Positions 22,590-36,109 are shown, counted from the first letter of the stretch. The stretch is DNA of 64,000 nucleotides from Flaccisagitta enflata (GCA_965153355.1 OZ231126.1:6014001-6078000), one strand, 5' to 3'. A program made the numbers and translations. Notes: generated from the letters alone by a model not told the origin.

Positions 22590-24962
22590 TTAAAACTTTC
22601 GGGGAGAAGAATCAAACTCTTTGAGATTTTGAGGCCACACCAAACTCGGGCATCCAGCGACCGGACAAACGGGTTGTTTGTTCTTCTCAAGCCTCGCCGC
22701 AGTCATTTGCAAGACGGCTTCCTTTTCGTATACATGTCCACAAGTATTGACAACCGGGTTCACGAAAGGCAGTTTGGTGATTGGACAGACGCGTTTGACC
22801 TTGTGACGTGTCACGCAAATGTCGCTTTCAGCGAGACTTTCCGGAGCGTCAAAAACCTCGAAATCGTTCTCATCGGCGTTAGTGAGTTCCGGTGCAGAAA
22901 TCTCGATGACGTCATTGTGGTCATTGGAAACGGTATGTTGAATGGGCAGTTTGATTTGCTGGATTTTGTGAGGCGTCAGGCAAATGTCACTTTTGTGGAG
23001 GTTTTCCGTGAGGTCTATAAAGTTGTTCTCAGTGGCGCTGGTGGGATTGGATGCAGAAACGACGACATCATTGTGGTCGTTGGTGACGAGGTATTGGACA
23101 GACTGCTTGGTTATTGGACAGACATACTGGATCGTCTGACGCGTCGTGCAAATGTCGCTCCCGTCGTGGCTTTGGGAGGCGTCAATAATCTCAAAATCAT
23201 TCTCATCAGCGCTGGTGAGGTTGGGTGCAGAAATCACGACAACGTCATTGTGGTCGTTGGTGACGGGATGTTGAAAAGGCATCTTGGTGATTGGTCTGTC
23301 GCTTTCGTGGAAGTTTTCCGTGAGGTCGATAACCTCATTCTCAATGGGTGCAGAAATCACAACGGCGTCGTGGTGGGCGTTGGCGTTGGCGTTTCTGGCA
23401 TTGGCGTTGGCGTTTCTTCTGGCAGAAAGTTGTAGTTTTTTGCGATGTTTCTTTCCCGCGAGATGGCATTTCATCGCCTTTAGGCTACCGACATGTACGC
23501 CACAAACATCGCACATACCGGCTTCCTTTGACGGTTTATCAAATCCGCCAACACCGACCTTCTCGGCCGGTCCGTTGACACGGACTTGGCAAACGTCTCT
23601 TCCGCCGGTCTCACGGATCTTCTTAGCGTGCTTCTTTCCGTTTAGATGAATTTCGAAGGTGGCTGTATAAAAGGGAGGAGGAAGAGGAGGAGAGGATATG
23701 GACCGGAGAAAACGACTTAAGGGGATAATGATGAGGAAAAGATGGGTGAAATTTGCGGGTAGTGAGGGGAGAAACAAGGCTATTTGAGAAATCAATGTGA
23801 AAAGATCAAAGGAAAATAGCAATATGAAGAAAATTCTAGTAGGAAGAATTTTTAACTAGTCAATAGTCATCCAAAAATTGCAAAAGATCAGCGGTACCCG
23901 ATGCCATGCCCTGCTTAGAGTGATCAGGTGAAGCAATAGAGAGTGGGGCAGCAGCTCCAAAGGGCCGATGTCCTTTAAGAAACAGGAGTGTATTTCCAGA
24001 CGTCCTGTGAAGGCCTTTGGGGCTATTTTCCATAGAATCGAATGAGAAAATAGAATTTATCTCAATTTTTTCCCAATTTTCATGTTATCTAATCTGACTT
24101 TTGCATTTATTTCATACTTCTATCAATTTTCCATGCAATTCAATAGGGCTTTCACATTTTCAAAAATTTGGTAAACTACACGTAATTCAAGGGTAATTTT
24201 GAATTTTTAAAAATCATTTGTTGATTTTCCGTGTTATTCAATGGGAATTTTGCATTTCTTCATTCATTCTTCATTTCTTATTGTTTAATGAGAATTTGAG
24301 GCTTGTAAGCATTGGCGGGAGGGAAAGTGATGTACATACGGACTGACAGATATACGGATGGACAGACATATGGATTTTCACCCGTGTCCTAAAGGAAATC
24401 GGCCCTTAGGGGCCGCTGCCCAAAAGGGGGACCGACCACAATGCCATAGGTAAAGGAAGGAAAAAGTCATGAAGAAGAAAGTCAAGTACTTGAAGAACCA
24501 GTGCAAGAGACCTCGATTGCCGACAGCGACGTCGCAAAACACGCAATGAAAACGTCCGGTGGGGCCATTAGCTGTTTTGGCCGCTTTGGCCGCTCTGGTC
24601 ATGTGTTTCTTTCCCTGGCAATGCGACTCGAGCGACTTGTTGCTGATAAAGCCGATGTTGCAAACCTCGCAGATCTTACGTTTCCTTGTCGGCGTCGGAA
24701 TCGGCGTCGGTGGAAGAGTCGGTGGAAGCGTCGGTGGAAGCGCCGGAGGCAGTTCCGGAATTGCGATGGATTTGTAAGGGCCGAAGCGCATTACATTGGC
24801 GGCGTGCTCCTGCTCCGTCAGATGAATGTCGAGCAATGACCGCGTGTTAAAAAATTTGACGCATGGAGTACATCGATACTGATTGTTAATAATCTTAACC
24901 ATAGGCAATAGGGGCTTGGACCCCGCACCAGGGTGCGAAGCCGCTACGGGGGTGATGTCCAT
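22590..24962 (-). CDS. Copy B: zinc-finger / SIM-repeat / SP-RING (NSE2-type) protein
   Basis: Two exons, 24962-24512 and 23662-22590, join in frame to 507 residues. ATG is at MDITPVAASH. Fingers: CTPCVKFFNTRSLLDIHL to H (C-x2-C-x12-H-x5-H); a Pro/Thr linker; CEVCNIGF to HCQGKKH; CVFCDVAVGN to HLNGKKH, split by the intron; and CDVCGVHVGSLKAMKCHLAG to KKH. The H-x5-H spacing with GKKH is the JAZ/U1 type, often binding RNA or double-stranded RNA. A repeat region follows with EVIDLTENFHESDRPITKMP, FIDLTENLHKSD, EIIDAS and one duplicated SP-RING start (YVCPITKQSVQYLV). The VIDLT-type segments fit SUMO-interacting motifs. The C-terminal SP-RING has CPITKLPF, TCGHVYEKEAV and CPVAGC. Closest known relative of that domain is NSE2/MMS21 of Smc5/6. 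The SMC5-binding coiled coil of NSE2 is not seen, so partner and target are open. Confidence 0.85.
23946..24421. mobile_element. GGGCAGCGG-family element in the copy B intron
   Basis: The left end is GGGCAGCAGCTCCAAAGGG with GATGTCCTTTAAGAAACAGG. The right end is CCCGTGTCCTAAAGGAAATC with CTTAGGGGCCGCTGCCC. It fills most of the 849-base intron and ends about 90 bases from the exon 1 donor. The matching element in copy A is at 19137-19833. Confidence 0.75.
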
Positions 24963-25652
24963 CACTCGCTTCACTCGATTCAGTCAATCGTGACGTGAAA
25001 TCAAAAAGTTAGGTATACAGCAACTGACGAGCCAAGCTCACTTTGATCACTCAAGTTTTAAACGTTACAAACTTCCTAGATTAAAGATCATTCTTTTAAA
25101 AGACGCGGTTTCGCGATTTCAGCATCGCAACCGCTCCGGCTCCACAATTGGCGCCACCAGGGACTAGAAAATGAAGAGATTGGATCGCACGATGAACGAT
25201 CGGTACAGCGCGCAATATTAAACATCAAATTAAGGGATATGCTTTCTAACCAGGTACTAGAAGCTTTGGGACAGCGACAAGAGATTGAAGAGGGAAACAG
25301 TGGCGGCATTCAAAGAGATTTAGAGAAAAGCTAGGACATATTCTTGTTTGTAAACACGTAACAAGGAGTGTAAGAACGTCACCAATGTTTTGTCATAGGT
25401 ATCTTAAATCACATGTGATCACATGCGATCACATGGGATCAATCTTTCTCTCTCCCGACAGAGATTATGATGAATGTGTAAAAAGCGTCACATAATACAT
25501 GTCCCATGGCGTACTATATGTCTCAAACATAACATAACATGATCTCTTTTAAAACCATTTTCCGTTCTTCCGTTTCGCCTCTTCCTATGACCTCTTTCGC
25601 CCTCTTCAAGAGATCATCAAGCATTATCTAGGCTAGAGAGATGTTTGATACT

Positions 25653-28600
25653 CTAGCTCTCGAGTGTGAGCAGTTCCGTTTGCGGCGTGAGATTAACTAG
25701 AGACGATGAGGCAGCGGCCAAGTCAGCGATGGAAATGCGGCCGTGCAGACGAATGAATTTGGCCACTTCTTGCATTTCCTCCGTGGAAATGTGGATGAAT
25801 TTGCCACGATCGTCGATCACGCCGGTCAATCGACCCATCGCTTGAAGATCCTGAAAAAAAGAGAAAATAGGGAGAGTAGGAAGAAGAAGTTAAAGAAGGT
25901 TAGATAGGGTTCACCGACCTGTTGCTTGATGATCCTAGAGGATGAAGGAAGAAGAGAGTACAGGATTGAATAGGGAAAATATCCCATGACTTGGTCAGAT
26001 AGGGTTCATCGACCTAAATTGCTTGATGATCCTGGAGGAGGAAGGAAAAACAGAGTAAAGGATTGAATGGAGAAATCAACCCATGACTTGGGGGATTGGA
26101 AGGGGAGAAGAGGGGAAGCTCCTGAAGAGAGGTCAAGGCTCGCAGGCAGGCCTGAGCGATTGTATTGGGTATTGGTATTGGGTTTACAATATTCTTGTGT
26201 ATTGGGTTTTCCCAATACACGTAGTTTATTTTGTTATTCTACCAATACAATACTATACAATACTGGGAATACCCCGCCAAAAGATACAAAAGAAAACAAC
26301 ATAATTCTGCATTGGAAAAAAATATTTAAAATCTGAAAAAAAGGTTAGAAAGCCCTGTAAAAACGATCTTATCCTGTTCTGATACATTCCAACCTCCTAA
26401 CGGTTTTGGCCCTCCACAGAATGTGTTTTAAAAACATCCAATTTGAAAAAAATCATTTTATCAAATTTCTCTCATTCAAAGCAGCTGAACCTTTCATCTT
26501 TAATTCATTTAATATCATTTCCAAACGAATTGAGCTAAATACATGAGATTGGGCTTATATTAAAGATAATTCAAAAAATTTTATGAAATTGTTGGAACAG
26601 ATACGGTGGGGACATTTCAAATCAAGAAAACTTTTTTTTTTTCACCACTTCCAATATATTGCTCAAAGAAGATGGATCCTCTGAGTTGTTTTCAATGGTC
26701 GAAATGTTTAATTTTTTAAACAAAGTGAGCATATCTAAAATTTAAATTGAATTTGAATCAAGTTTGGTAAAATCCTAAAACTTTTGCTCAATATCTTATT
26801 GGGAACCACTAATTTTATGTTCAAAACCAAGCTGTAGTTTTTCAAAACAATGTGAGCTCTAAGTAGCTCCTCCTCATAGATTCTGAACTGAACAGTAAAA
26901 AATCGTTTTTTAAAAGCTCTCTGGATCTTTTTACAAAATTGATCTACTATCTCTAGAAGCAAAGTTATGTCGTTTTCTTTTGTATCATTTGGCGCGGTAT
27001 TCCCTGTATTACAAAAAAGCTGATCTGAGGAAAGTGAAATATATAAGAGAAAGACTGAAAGAGATGAAGAGGAAGAGGAAAAGCATTTCTAGGTCTGAGG
27101 GAGAACAAAATAAGTGGAAAAGGTGAGAGATAAAAGGAGAAGAGGAGGAAAGTAAAAGTGGGTGAGGGATAAAAAGAGGAAGAGGAAGAAGAACTTATGA
27201 GATTAGGTGGGTTAGAAATAAAGACAAAGAAGAAGAAGAGGAATAAAAATCTATAAAAGAAACAATCAGTGGTCAGAAGCTGGAAGGATGAAAAGGAGGA
27301 AGAGGAACAAAATAAAGAATTTACAGGAGAGAGAGAAAGAGACAGGGAATGATAATGAAAAACAAAAACAAATAAACAAAAAAAAAAAAAAAAACAGAAT
27401 TGGATCTATACAAAAAAGAAACAAATAGATAAGTGTAAAAAAAAAGAAAAAAAATAAGGATAAGACAGAATAACAGACAGAATAACAAAAAAATAAAATA
27501 AAACTTTTATCACAATGAAAAAAAATATATATGAAAATTTTTCAGCTCTTCTAATATAACCAGATATTTATATGATGATCAAAATGACGATACTTTCTTT
27601 AAATTATTAGTATATCATCTATGATTAGTTTGATATATATTAATACTTATTACTTATTATTAAAACTATGTAATCTCATACACATATTATATTGTATTGT
27701 ATGATATGATAATGTATTATATACAATTTTAATAGATATTAGGTCTCCCAGAATAACTCATTTTGTTAAAAAGTACTAATCCCTGCGGCTTTTTTCGAAG
27801 ATCATACACCACTGAATAAGAATTCAGCAGCAAAAATTTTTTTTGAAATTTTTTTATGGCAGAAGTATTAGGCCAGAGGTGATATAAGATCAAAATTTCA
27901 AAATGAGAATTTTATAAATCTGATTGCAGATTCATAATCCTTGCAAAAAACTGTCAAAAGAAAGTGCTCTTCTTTTATTGATATTCCTTCAGGAACGTTG
28001 TCTAAATCAAGGTCAAAGATCTAGATCGGGTCAAAATTGCTCTTTTGTTTAAAATTGACCTTATTTAGATCTTTGACCTCAATCCCAGAAGGTCTCCCAG
28101 AATAACTCATTTTGTTAAAAAGTACTAATCCCTGCGGCTTTTTTCGAAGATCATACACCACTGAATAAGAATTCAGCAGCAAAAATTTTTTTTGAAATTT
28201 TTTTATGGCATCTAAATTTCTAAATCTAAAAATCTAAAAATCTAAATCTAAATCTAAATCTAAATCTAAAAATCTAAATTTCTAAATCAAGGTCAAAGAT
28301 CTAGATCGGGTCAAAATTGCTCTTTTGTTTAAAATTGACCTTATTTAGATCTTTGACCTCAATTTTGACAATCTTCCCGAAGGAATATCAAAAAAAGAAG
28401 AGCACTTTCTTGTGACAGTTTTTTGCAAGGATCATGAATCTGCAATCAGATTTGCAAAATTCTCATTTTGAAATTTTGACCTTATATCACCTTTGACCTG
28501 ACACTTCCACCATAAAAAAATTTTAGAAAATTTTTTTCCTGCTGAATTCTTATTCTTTGGTGTATTTTCTTTGAGAAAAGCTGCAGGGATGAGTACTTTT

Positions 28601-28978
28601 CAATAAAATGAGTTTTTCTGGGCGGTCTAATAGATATTGTATTGGTATTGTATTGTATTGTTCCAATACTTGAAAGTATTGTATTGGTATTGTATAGTTG
28701 ACAAAAATGCTATATAGCTCAGGCCTGCTCGCAGGAGGTAGAATAGAGGAAAAAGTATGTGCAGGGGGTAAAGGCAAGGTTGAGGGAAAGGGAAGGAGCA
28801 GAGGAGATGAAGAGGGAAAGGGCTGAAGAAAAGGAGGAGGGCTGGGGAAAAGGAGGGCTGGGGAAAAGAAGGGGGGCTGGGGAAAAGAAGAAAGAGGGGG
28901 TGGAGGGCAGTGAAGATTGAAACACACACACACACACACATTCACACATTCACACATTCACACATTCACACATTCACA

Positions 28979-29021
<43 letters not shown>

Positions 29022-30313
29022 CCACAGAATTGTGAATGAACTGACACACACATCATTCGACAGTATCACTAGCTCCACATTTCCACACTAACTTGCACTC
29101 TCTGGATCGCTTCTTGCGTCCTGAGAGAAAAATGCGAGGCTAAATCCTCCATGAGAACGACTTTTTGCTGGCGAATGAAGTCGACAAACTGTTGCAGCAG
29201 CGCCTGTGACTCCTCTTCCGTCGCCAACTGCGCTTCCCCTTCCTCCTCCACCGCGAATTCGGCTTTTAGTTTCAAATACTCCTCGTACTCCCGCGCTTCC
29301 TCCTCTTCTTTCCTCTTCCTCTCTTCTTCCTCTTTCGCCGCTTCGACGGCTTCTTTCTTCGCTTCCTCCTTCTTCCTCTCTTCTTCCAATTGTTCCTCTC
29401 TCTGCTTCCTCTCTTCCCTTTCTTCGATCTCCATTTCCCGCATTCGTCTTTTCTCCGCTTTTTCTTCCAGTTTTCTCATCTTTTTCGCGCCGATTTTTCC
29501 GTCCGGTAAATTCACGTAATCCAACAGATCGTCGTCAACTTCGTCCTCATCCACGTCCGCTCTTCCTCCGCCTCTTCCGCCACCACCACCTCTTCCACCA
29601 CCGCCACCTCCTCTTCCGGCGCCAAAATTGGCGTCGTCGTCATCGTCCGATTCGTCGGCGGGGCGTCCAGCGGCGGCGCCACGCATTCCACGACGCCGAC
29701 GAGCTCCGGCCGGCATCGCACGGGCGCCGGCGTTTCCACGCTGATTTAAAATTGAAAAGAGATTTTCATAAAGAAGCATGAAGAAAGAGACATCTGCAAG
29801 TCAGCTACTACTGCACAACTGCACGGTCTACTTCCACAGTCAAAAGTCCATGCATGTCTATTCCGAAGTCATCTCTCATCTAGAAAATTTCATCTACATT
29901 TCGAAGTCAACTGGAAAATTTGACTCTCCCATTCCTTTCTAATGTCAGTATAACTTGCGCAATGGTTTACACCGACCAAGAATCTCTCGCTCTCGATCTC
30001 TCTCGCTCTCGCGCTTTCTCGCTTTCGCGCTTTCTCGCTTTCTCGCTCTCGCTCTTTCTCGCTCTCGCGCTTTCTCACTTTCTCGCGCTTTCTCGCTCTC
30101 TCGCGCTTTCTCGCTTTCTCGCTCTCGCGCTTTCTCGTTCTCTCGTTCTCTAAATCTAAGCCATTTGCTTTCTGGACCTACCTCTCTGGCCGCGTTAGGA
30201 ATCCCTCTGGGGGCATCATCCTCCGCTTTCGATTCCTTGGATTTGGCGAGGAAACTCAGCAGCGCCAAAATCGCCACCAAGACACCCGCGACTCCCACCA
30301 ACAACTCGATCAT
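25653..30313 (-). CDS. DDRGK1: DDRGK domain-containing protein 1 (UFMylation)
   Basis: The exons are 30313-30182, 29740-29093 and 25850-25653. They join in frame to 325 residues (human is about 314). The N-terminus [20 protein letters not shown] is the membrane anchor. A Gly/Arg/Asp-rich stretch follows, then the long charged coiled coil ([20 protein letters not shown] onward, Glu/Lys/Arg-rich). The C-terminal winged-helix/PCI-like region follows ([20 protein letters not shown], then LRTQEAIQ). Exon 3 carries the name-giving [20 protein letters not shown], then [24 protein letters not shown]1 is an ER-membrane adaptor and substrate of the UFM1 ligase UFL1. It acts in ER quality control and ER-phagy. 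The 3.2-kb second intron is packed with repeats, including a foldback element. All key segments are intact. Confidence 0.95.
27741..28627. mobile_element. Foldback element with 11-base target duplication in DDRGK1 intron 2
   Basis: Outer inverted arms begin CCCAGAATAACTCATTTTGT (left) and the complement of CCCAGAAAAACTCATTTTAT (right). A second direct copy of the left arm starts at about 28089. Between them are CTAAAT-type short repeats and inverted copies of GGTCAAAGATCTAGATCGGG. The 11-base sequence TAATAGATATT occurs immediately outside both ends (27730-27740 and 28628-28638). No coding capacity. Confidence 0.75.
28925..29020. repeat. (CA)n with TTCACACA interruptions
   Basis: A CA-repeat broken by about six regular CATTCACA units (28938-28986), followed by pure CA. 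It lies about 70 bases from the exon 2 donor of DDRGK1, on the intron side. Confidence 0.9.
29985..30165. repeat. TCTCGC-type microsatellite in DDRGK1 intron 1
   Basis: A degenerate run of TCTCGCTCTCGCGCTTTCTCG units lies between the exon 1 donor (30181) and exon 2. The Arg/Ser/Glu-rich open frames over it are not genes. Confidence 0.85.
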
Positions 30314-30633
30314 TGTCTTGACTGTATCTTTTTATAACTTTGGAACAATACCAATTTAAGGAATGTCACGACAGCCCATTATTTATCTAATGAAGATCAG
30401 GCCCACATTTGATGGGAAATTCAACATATAAATTATATAACCATAAATCAGAACGTTAAATGTAACTTTTGTAACGCTATAACAGGAATGTATCACTTCT
30501 TTGACAGGAAACGATTGCATCGAAGGTGAATCGATCTCAGCTCCAAGTACATTTTTACTTCAATTCCGAGAGTGAACAGAAACACGCTTTCTTAGCGAGC
30601 GCAAATATCACGATCAAACACATTTTGTATAAA

Positions 30634-33600
30634 TCACACCGCAAACAGGTCGTACATGTTCCCTTCTACGCCATCTTCGCGCTTCAACGCGTCATTTCCA
30701 CTTTTCAGGGCGGCTTCCCATCTTTGGATGATCACAGCCAAATGGTTCTTGATTCTCGTCCCGTCCAAATCGTTGATGCGGTCGCGGATGTTGGATTGCG
30801 TCTTCCGGAGGCGTTCTAACAGCGGACGCAACTCGGCGTCGACTCCGACGACGACGGAAGTCGGGGATTCGGCATTGGCGTCGATGGCGTCACGAAGAGC
30901 TTCCGGTGAGACGAGGAGATCAAAAAGTTGGACGACGACATCGACCAAATAATAATCCACACCACCACCGCCGCCGGAACGCGCCGTCAACTGATGCAGA
31001 AAACGCGACGCTTGAAGAAAGAAGGCGAAAGGCGGAAGTCGATCGAAGTAAGCCGCGCTGAGGAGATTCTCGATGGGTTCGTCGATTTTGATGGGACGAA
31101 TCGTCGAGGAGGACGATGTTGTGGTAAAGGCGGAGACTCGAAGGATGCCGTGGAAGGACAAATAACGACGAAGTTGAATCTCGGGAAAACCAGGAGCCAA
31201 TCCCAGCAAAATCTGCTGAAGATGATGGAGATGAGACGCGACGGAGGAGGAAGATGAGGAGGAAGATGAGGATGAAGAGGTGGATGAGGAGAGAGAGGAG
31301 TTGGAGGGCGAGTCAAAGTCGACGGTGGTGAGGAATTCCGTCAATGACCACATGCCCGAACCCACGCGGATGAGCAACCTGAGGAAGAGAAGAAAGAGAG
31401 GTAAGAGAGGAAAAAGAGGAATGAGGAGGAGAAGATAAGGATAGGGATTGGTAGTTGGGAAAGGGAGGGAGAGACGGAAGGAAGAGGACAGGAGAAGATA
31501 GGATGAGGATGGGGATTGAATGGAAAGATCGAAAGAAAAAAGAGGAGATGGAAGAGAAAGAGAAAAGCAGAGGAGAGGAGAGAAATGGAAGGAAAAGAAG
31601 GAGAACAGGAGGAGAGAGAAGAGGAAAGGAAGAAAGAGAAGGAGAGATTGATGAATGAGGATGGGGATTGGGAGAACCGAACAGGAAGGGAAGACGGAAG
31701 GAAGAAGCAGAGCGGAGTCACAAAGAGAGAGAGCTCATATACATGCATATATCATTAACGACCACCATCCCGTCTACATAGGCTAAAAGGACACTACAGA
31801 TACGCAAAACAGTTTTCAGCACTATACTGTTCGATTTGACGATCGTCTTGCGCTTGATCGACGGCCGACTGCAACGCGGTCGAGATGCAGTCGTGAAGCA
31901 ACGATCTTGTTTCCACGTCACCGCTAATCGTCTCGTCCCAAAGCAGATAGAAGAACAACAACGCATACCGGATGTGAGTCCCTTCTGATTCTGACGAATC
32001 ATCGCTTACAGCGCCACATCTGATATTCAAATGATTGAAGTAAGAGGAATCATTAACAGTGGGGTATGTTTGATTAAAATGAGAAAATGAAGTAAAACAT
32101 GGGAAATAGAGTACATTATCCCTTTCCGATCATTTTTCTTTGATTCTTTTCGTTTTATATATAAACTCTTGGTCATTGAACAAACATCTGATCCATATCA
32201 TTTGGATAGGGCTACACAAATCGAAACGTCAGAGCTATCTTTGAAATAGAACCAGAACTGTAATCACAAATACAGAATCGTCAGCACGCAACCGGCAGAC
32301 GTACCTCGCTTGTTCAAAGTCGGCTTCCTTTGCGCTGTGACCATCGTCTTTGGTGTCTGGGTCATTCCGACCGTTCATCTCTTTTTTGTTTTCGTTTTCG
32401 TTAAATTTCTTCAATTCTTCTTCGTTATTTAGCAGGAGACATTCGCGAATTAATGAAAGCAGCTGGCGAAGAGAATCTCGAAAAAGGAACGGAAGGGGAA
32501 AGGATCGCAGACGGGAGGAGGGAGTCGGCGCTGTAGCACTTGAATTAGGCATGGAGGCATAAGAGGAAGATGTGGGAGAGGAAGCGTTGGTCGAGGAAGC
32601 AACAGTTGACGAGTGTTTTTGTTGATCAGTTTTCGACGGGAAATTGAGACGATCGCGAAGATAATCAATTTGCGAGTCACGAAAGAAGAAATGAGACGGA
32701 CTGGAGGAAGGAAAGGATAAAAGAAACAAGGAATTGTCATCTTATTCGAGTCAAACAAGCAAAGTAAACAACAATAACTTTGCAAAGTAAACAACAATAA
32801 TTTTGCTCTATCCCATGCAGGCAGTGAAACCAGCAACCATAAATATCAAAGAATTTTACAATTTTCCAATGTTGCACGAAAACGTCTTATCATTTTCATC
32901 ATGCCAAATATACAACCGTCTAACTTTCACTAAGATACATAAAAGATAATACGACACGAAACAACTACAGCATACATAGCGTCATCAGTTACTCCAAAAA
33001 CTAGGGCTAGGAGCTGCCTAATAGGAAGCGTCAACTTCCAAACGGAACCGCTTGGCAAGAGCTGCTTCGTTGAGAAACAATGACTCACTAAAACATACCT
33101 GAATGTCATTTGGCTTTGAGACGACGTCGGTGAGGCGGCGCCATTGAGCGGCGCTGCGCAAAATTCCAACGCCGATGCGGGAAAAACGACGCCGAGATTT
33201 TTCAACGCCGCCGCCCACGCCAAAGGCGAAGGAACGCGACGCTCATTGGCGTAATAGGCGCTCAAAGTGGAGACGGAGGAAGAGGAAGAGGCGGGATGAA
33301 AGGAAGGGATGGAGAAAGCCGTTGATGAGGAAGAATTCGCGGTTGGGGAATCCAAGAGAGAAGTCATTAACATCAGAAGAATGGCGTCTTTCTCCTCGTC
33401 GTCGTCGAGGCCATCGGGGAGGAGGGAAGAGAGACGAGATGAAGAAGAAGAAGAGGAGGAGGAAGAGAAGGAGGAAAGAAAGGAGGCGAAAACCGGAGGA
33501 CCAGAGTCAAGCGCCGTCTTCAATCGTCTGAATAGGATACAAAGGAAATTAGACAGAGAATATATGTGCAATATAAAACTTATCATCATCACGCTCCAAG

Positions 33601-34730
33601 AACAAATGACGAGAATCTCAAAGTCACAAGGCCGAATACAGACGTATGTAAAGGAAAGCGAGCATATCATCATTGAGCACACTCCAACCCCCCCTCCCCC
33701 CAAAAAAAACAACATTACTACATATTTTCGGACCCCTTTCCACTGTTTTTCCTCATGTCCATTACCTTAAACCTGGGTCCTCTTCCAAGCTCCCTCGATC
33801 CAACAAACAATGGAATCGTTCCTTGCGGAACAAACGGATCCCACCCCCACCTCCTCCTCCTCCTCCTGGAGGATATTTCAGCGCGGATTCCGATTTGATC
33901 GAGCAACGACGGATAATATAATCGGTATAATCCGGAGACAGATTCTCGAAGAAATTAGTGGCATTGGATGACGAGGTATGATCGGGAGAAGACGCGGGAG
34001 AGGAAGGGCACGACGAGGAGGAGGGATTCGTGGTGGAAACGGGAGTCGTCGTCTTTTTCGTCGTCGTCATCTTCTTCTTCATCTTTTTCATTTTGTTTCT
34101 CAACGAGAAAAATTTATCCCGCGCATCGCCATCTAAGCTTTTCCCCTTTTTTTTCGCCACTTCTTCCTCATCATCATCGTCCTCCTCTTGATCTTCCTCT
34201 TCAGACTGATCATCCTCGGCTTGACGCCGACTCTGCGTCCGGATTAGGTCGTCGAAATCCCACAAACTCGCCGTCGTCGATTTCGCGCTCGTCGTCTTTT
34301 TGGTACAATTCCCGACTTTGACTTGATTTCCGGTCGACTGACTGGTTCTGCTTTTACCACCTCTGCCTCTGCCTTGACCTCTACCACCTCCTCCTCCTCC
34401 CCCTCTGACCAAATTGTTATTCTTCCGTTTCCGACGAGGTCTTCCACTTTTTCCCGCGTCACCGTCGTTGTCCGAAGCAGACACGGACGGATTCGAGACG
34501 GACTCGTCTTCCGAAGATGGACCAACACCCGCGGCAACGACAGACGGACGGACAGAGGCGTGTCCGTCATGGAGGACGGATGAATCTTCTTCGTCGTGAT
34601 GATCGACGGACGGATTGGCCGCCAGCATCGAGGAAAAGGCGACAAGCGTGGATTCGTCCGCGGGATCGTTGGCCTTATCCAACGAGTCGTAGGATTCATT
34701 GAGTGAGGGGTCCATCATCGTCATCATCAT
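30634..34730 (-). CDS. Probable SLF2/FAM178-like protein (Smc5/6 localisation factor family)
   Basis: Five exons, 34730-33766, 33527-33099, 32700-32305, 32019-31804 and 31378-30634, join in frame to 916 residues. The N-terminal third is disordered and basic/acidic (Gly/Arg run, LWDFDDLIRTQSRRQAEDD, Glu/Asp run, Lys/Met run). The rest is helical with serine-rich inserts: NERRVPSPLAWAAALKNLGV, IRYALLFFYLLWDE, PGFPEIQLRRYLSFHGILRV and the end IRDRINDLDGTRIKNHLAVI then IQRWEAALK and YDLF. The order of helices and the closing arginine-x-K-x2-(hydrophobic)...W...(hydrophobic) then short aromatic tail resemble FAM178 proteins, whose human member SLF2 links RAD18-SLF1 to the Smc5/6 complex. The match is by pattern from memory and moderately sure; the gene model itself is firm. 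The start may be the Met at 34715 instead of 34730. The 320-base gap to DDRGK1 suggests close but separate genes. Confidence 0.57.
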
Positions 34731-35630
34731 CGCCTCACAATGGCAGAAACATGGGGAGCAGCATCCGTGGCCAGTTGAGCAAGATGATCTACACTTGCGG
34801 AGTGGATACTAACCAGTCCAAATGTGGTGGGCACGAGATTCATTGGCACCGTCGTAACTTAAATTGAAATCGAGTCAGTTTAAACTTATCCATCATTATT
34901 TATTGTTATACACTACGTTGAATTTAGCTTTCATTCTGTAAATGAATAAATTTATTCAAATTCAATAATTCTCGACCAAAAGGTACAAGTCAGGGCTCAC
35001 ACATAGCCTATACGTATACCCAAACAGAAATAAGTGGAGGAGAGCCTCATAAGCCCTTGAGTAGTAATAGCAGTAGCGATCGATCCTCTTACGATCTCTG
35101 ATCTTAGCAATGATCAGTTAAACCACTAAATTAGAAAAACAACTAGGAAATTTCAGTTCAGTATTAATCGGTATCACAGTATGAAATGTAAACAAAAAGC
35201 TTCAAAATTTATAGTATATAATAGATAGTATAATAGATAGTATAAAATAGATAAATCACTTAATAAACGAGCTCATTAGGAAATCGGAAGTAATATGCAT
35301 CATCTGTTTTTCTCTGAAGCAAAGCAGACTAACGTGAACGAACGAAAGAAGCGGGGAAAAATCGCAACTGAAAAATTTCGAGACGACAAAAGATTCCCTC
35401 CCCACCAAAGCTGGGCTGGATCAACCTAAGCTAAGGGCTAAAACCTAAGGGCTAAAAGGGCTAAGCCCCGGGCCTCGCGCTTTGGTGGGGCCTCGCGCAT
35501 AAGGGGGAGAAAAGGGAAAAGGGGGTAAGGAGAGAAAAAAAAAAGAAAGAAAAAAGAAAAAAAGAAGAAGAGAAAGAAAAAAGAAGAAAAAGAAAAATGA
35601 GGAAAAGTCGCTGTGGGAATGTGATGAGAG

Positions 35631-36085
35631 GGGCAGCGGCCGCAGAGGGGCCGATGACCTATGATTCCACATAGGACAATTTTATCCGGTTTGAGAAGCT
35701 AGTTTAGAGGGCTAAGAGACCTGATTTTGGGTCTGAAAGGTCTGATTTAGGCGTGGTTTGGGGTCTGGGAGGCTTGATTTGGGGTTTGAAAGGACTGATC
35801 TGGGTCTGAGGGGTCTAATTTGGGGTCTGAAATGCCTAATTTGGGGTCTGAGGCCTAAATTGGGGTCTGAGAAGCTTGATCTTTGGTCTGAGAAGCTTGA
35901 CCTATGATCTGGGAGGCCTGATTTGGGGTCTGAGAGGCCTATTTTAGGGTCTGGGAGGCCTAATTTGTGGTCTGAGAGGCCTTATTTGAGGCTGGGGGGA
36001 AAGGGGGGACGCACGGAAAACAGAAACCGGAGAAAATTGCCCTATGTGGAATCATAGGTCATCGGCCCCTCCGGGGCCGCTGCCC
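35631..36085. mobile_element. GGGCAGCGG element, minisatellite core variant 2
   Basis: The left end is GGGCAGCGGCCGCAGAGGGG then GATGACCTATGATTCCACAT. The right end is CCTATGTGGAATCATAGGTC then ATCGGCCCCTCCGGGGCCGC and TGCCC, the inverse. The core is about ten degenerate 21-base units of TGATTTGGGGTCTGAGAGGC type. Confidence 0.85.
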
Positions 36086-36109
36086 AAAGAGGAGAAAGCA
36101 AAGTGACGC

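Noticed and set aside
22557-23435. Plus-strand open frame of 292 residues opposite copy B, and a similar one (10643-11257) opposite copy A
   Set aside because: They are antisense shadows of the SP-RING exons. The minus-strand reading has recognisable fingers and RING motifs; the plus reading has none.
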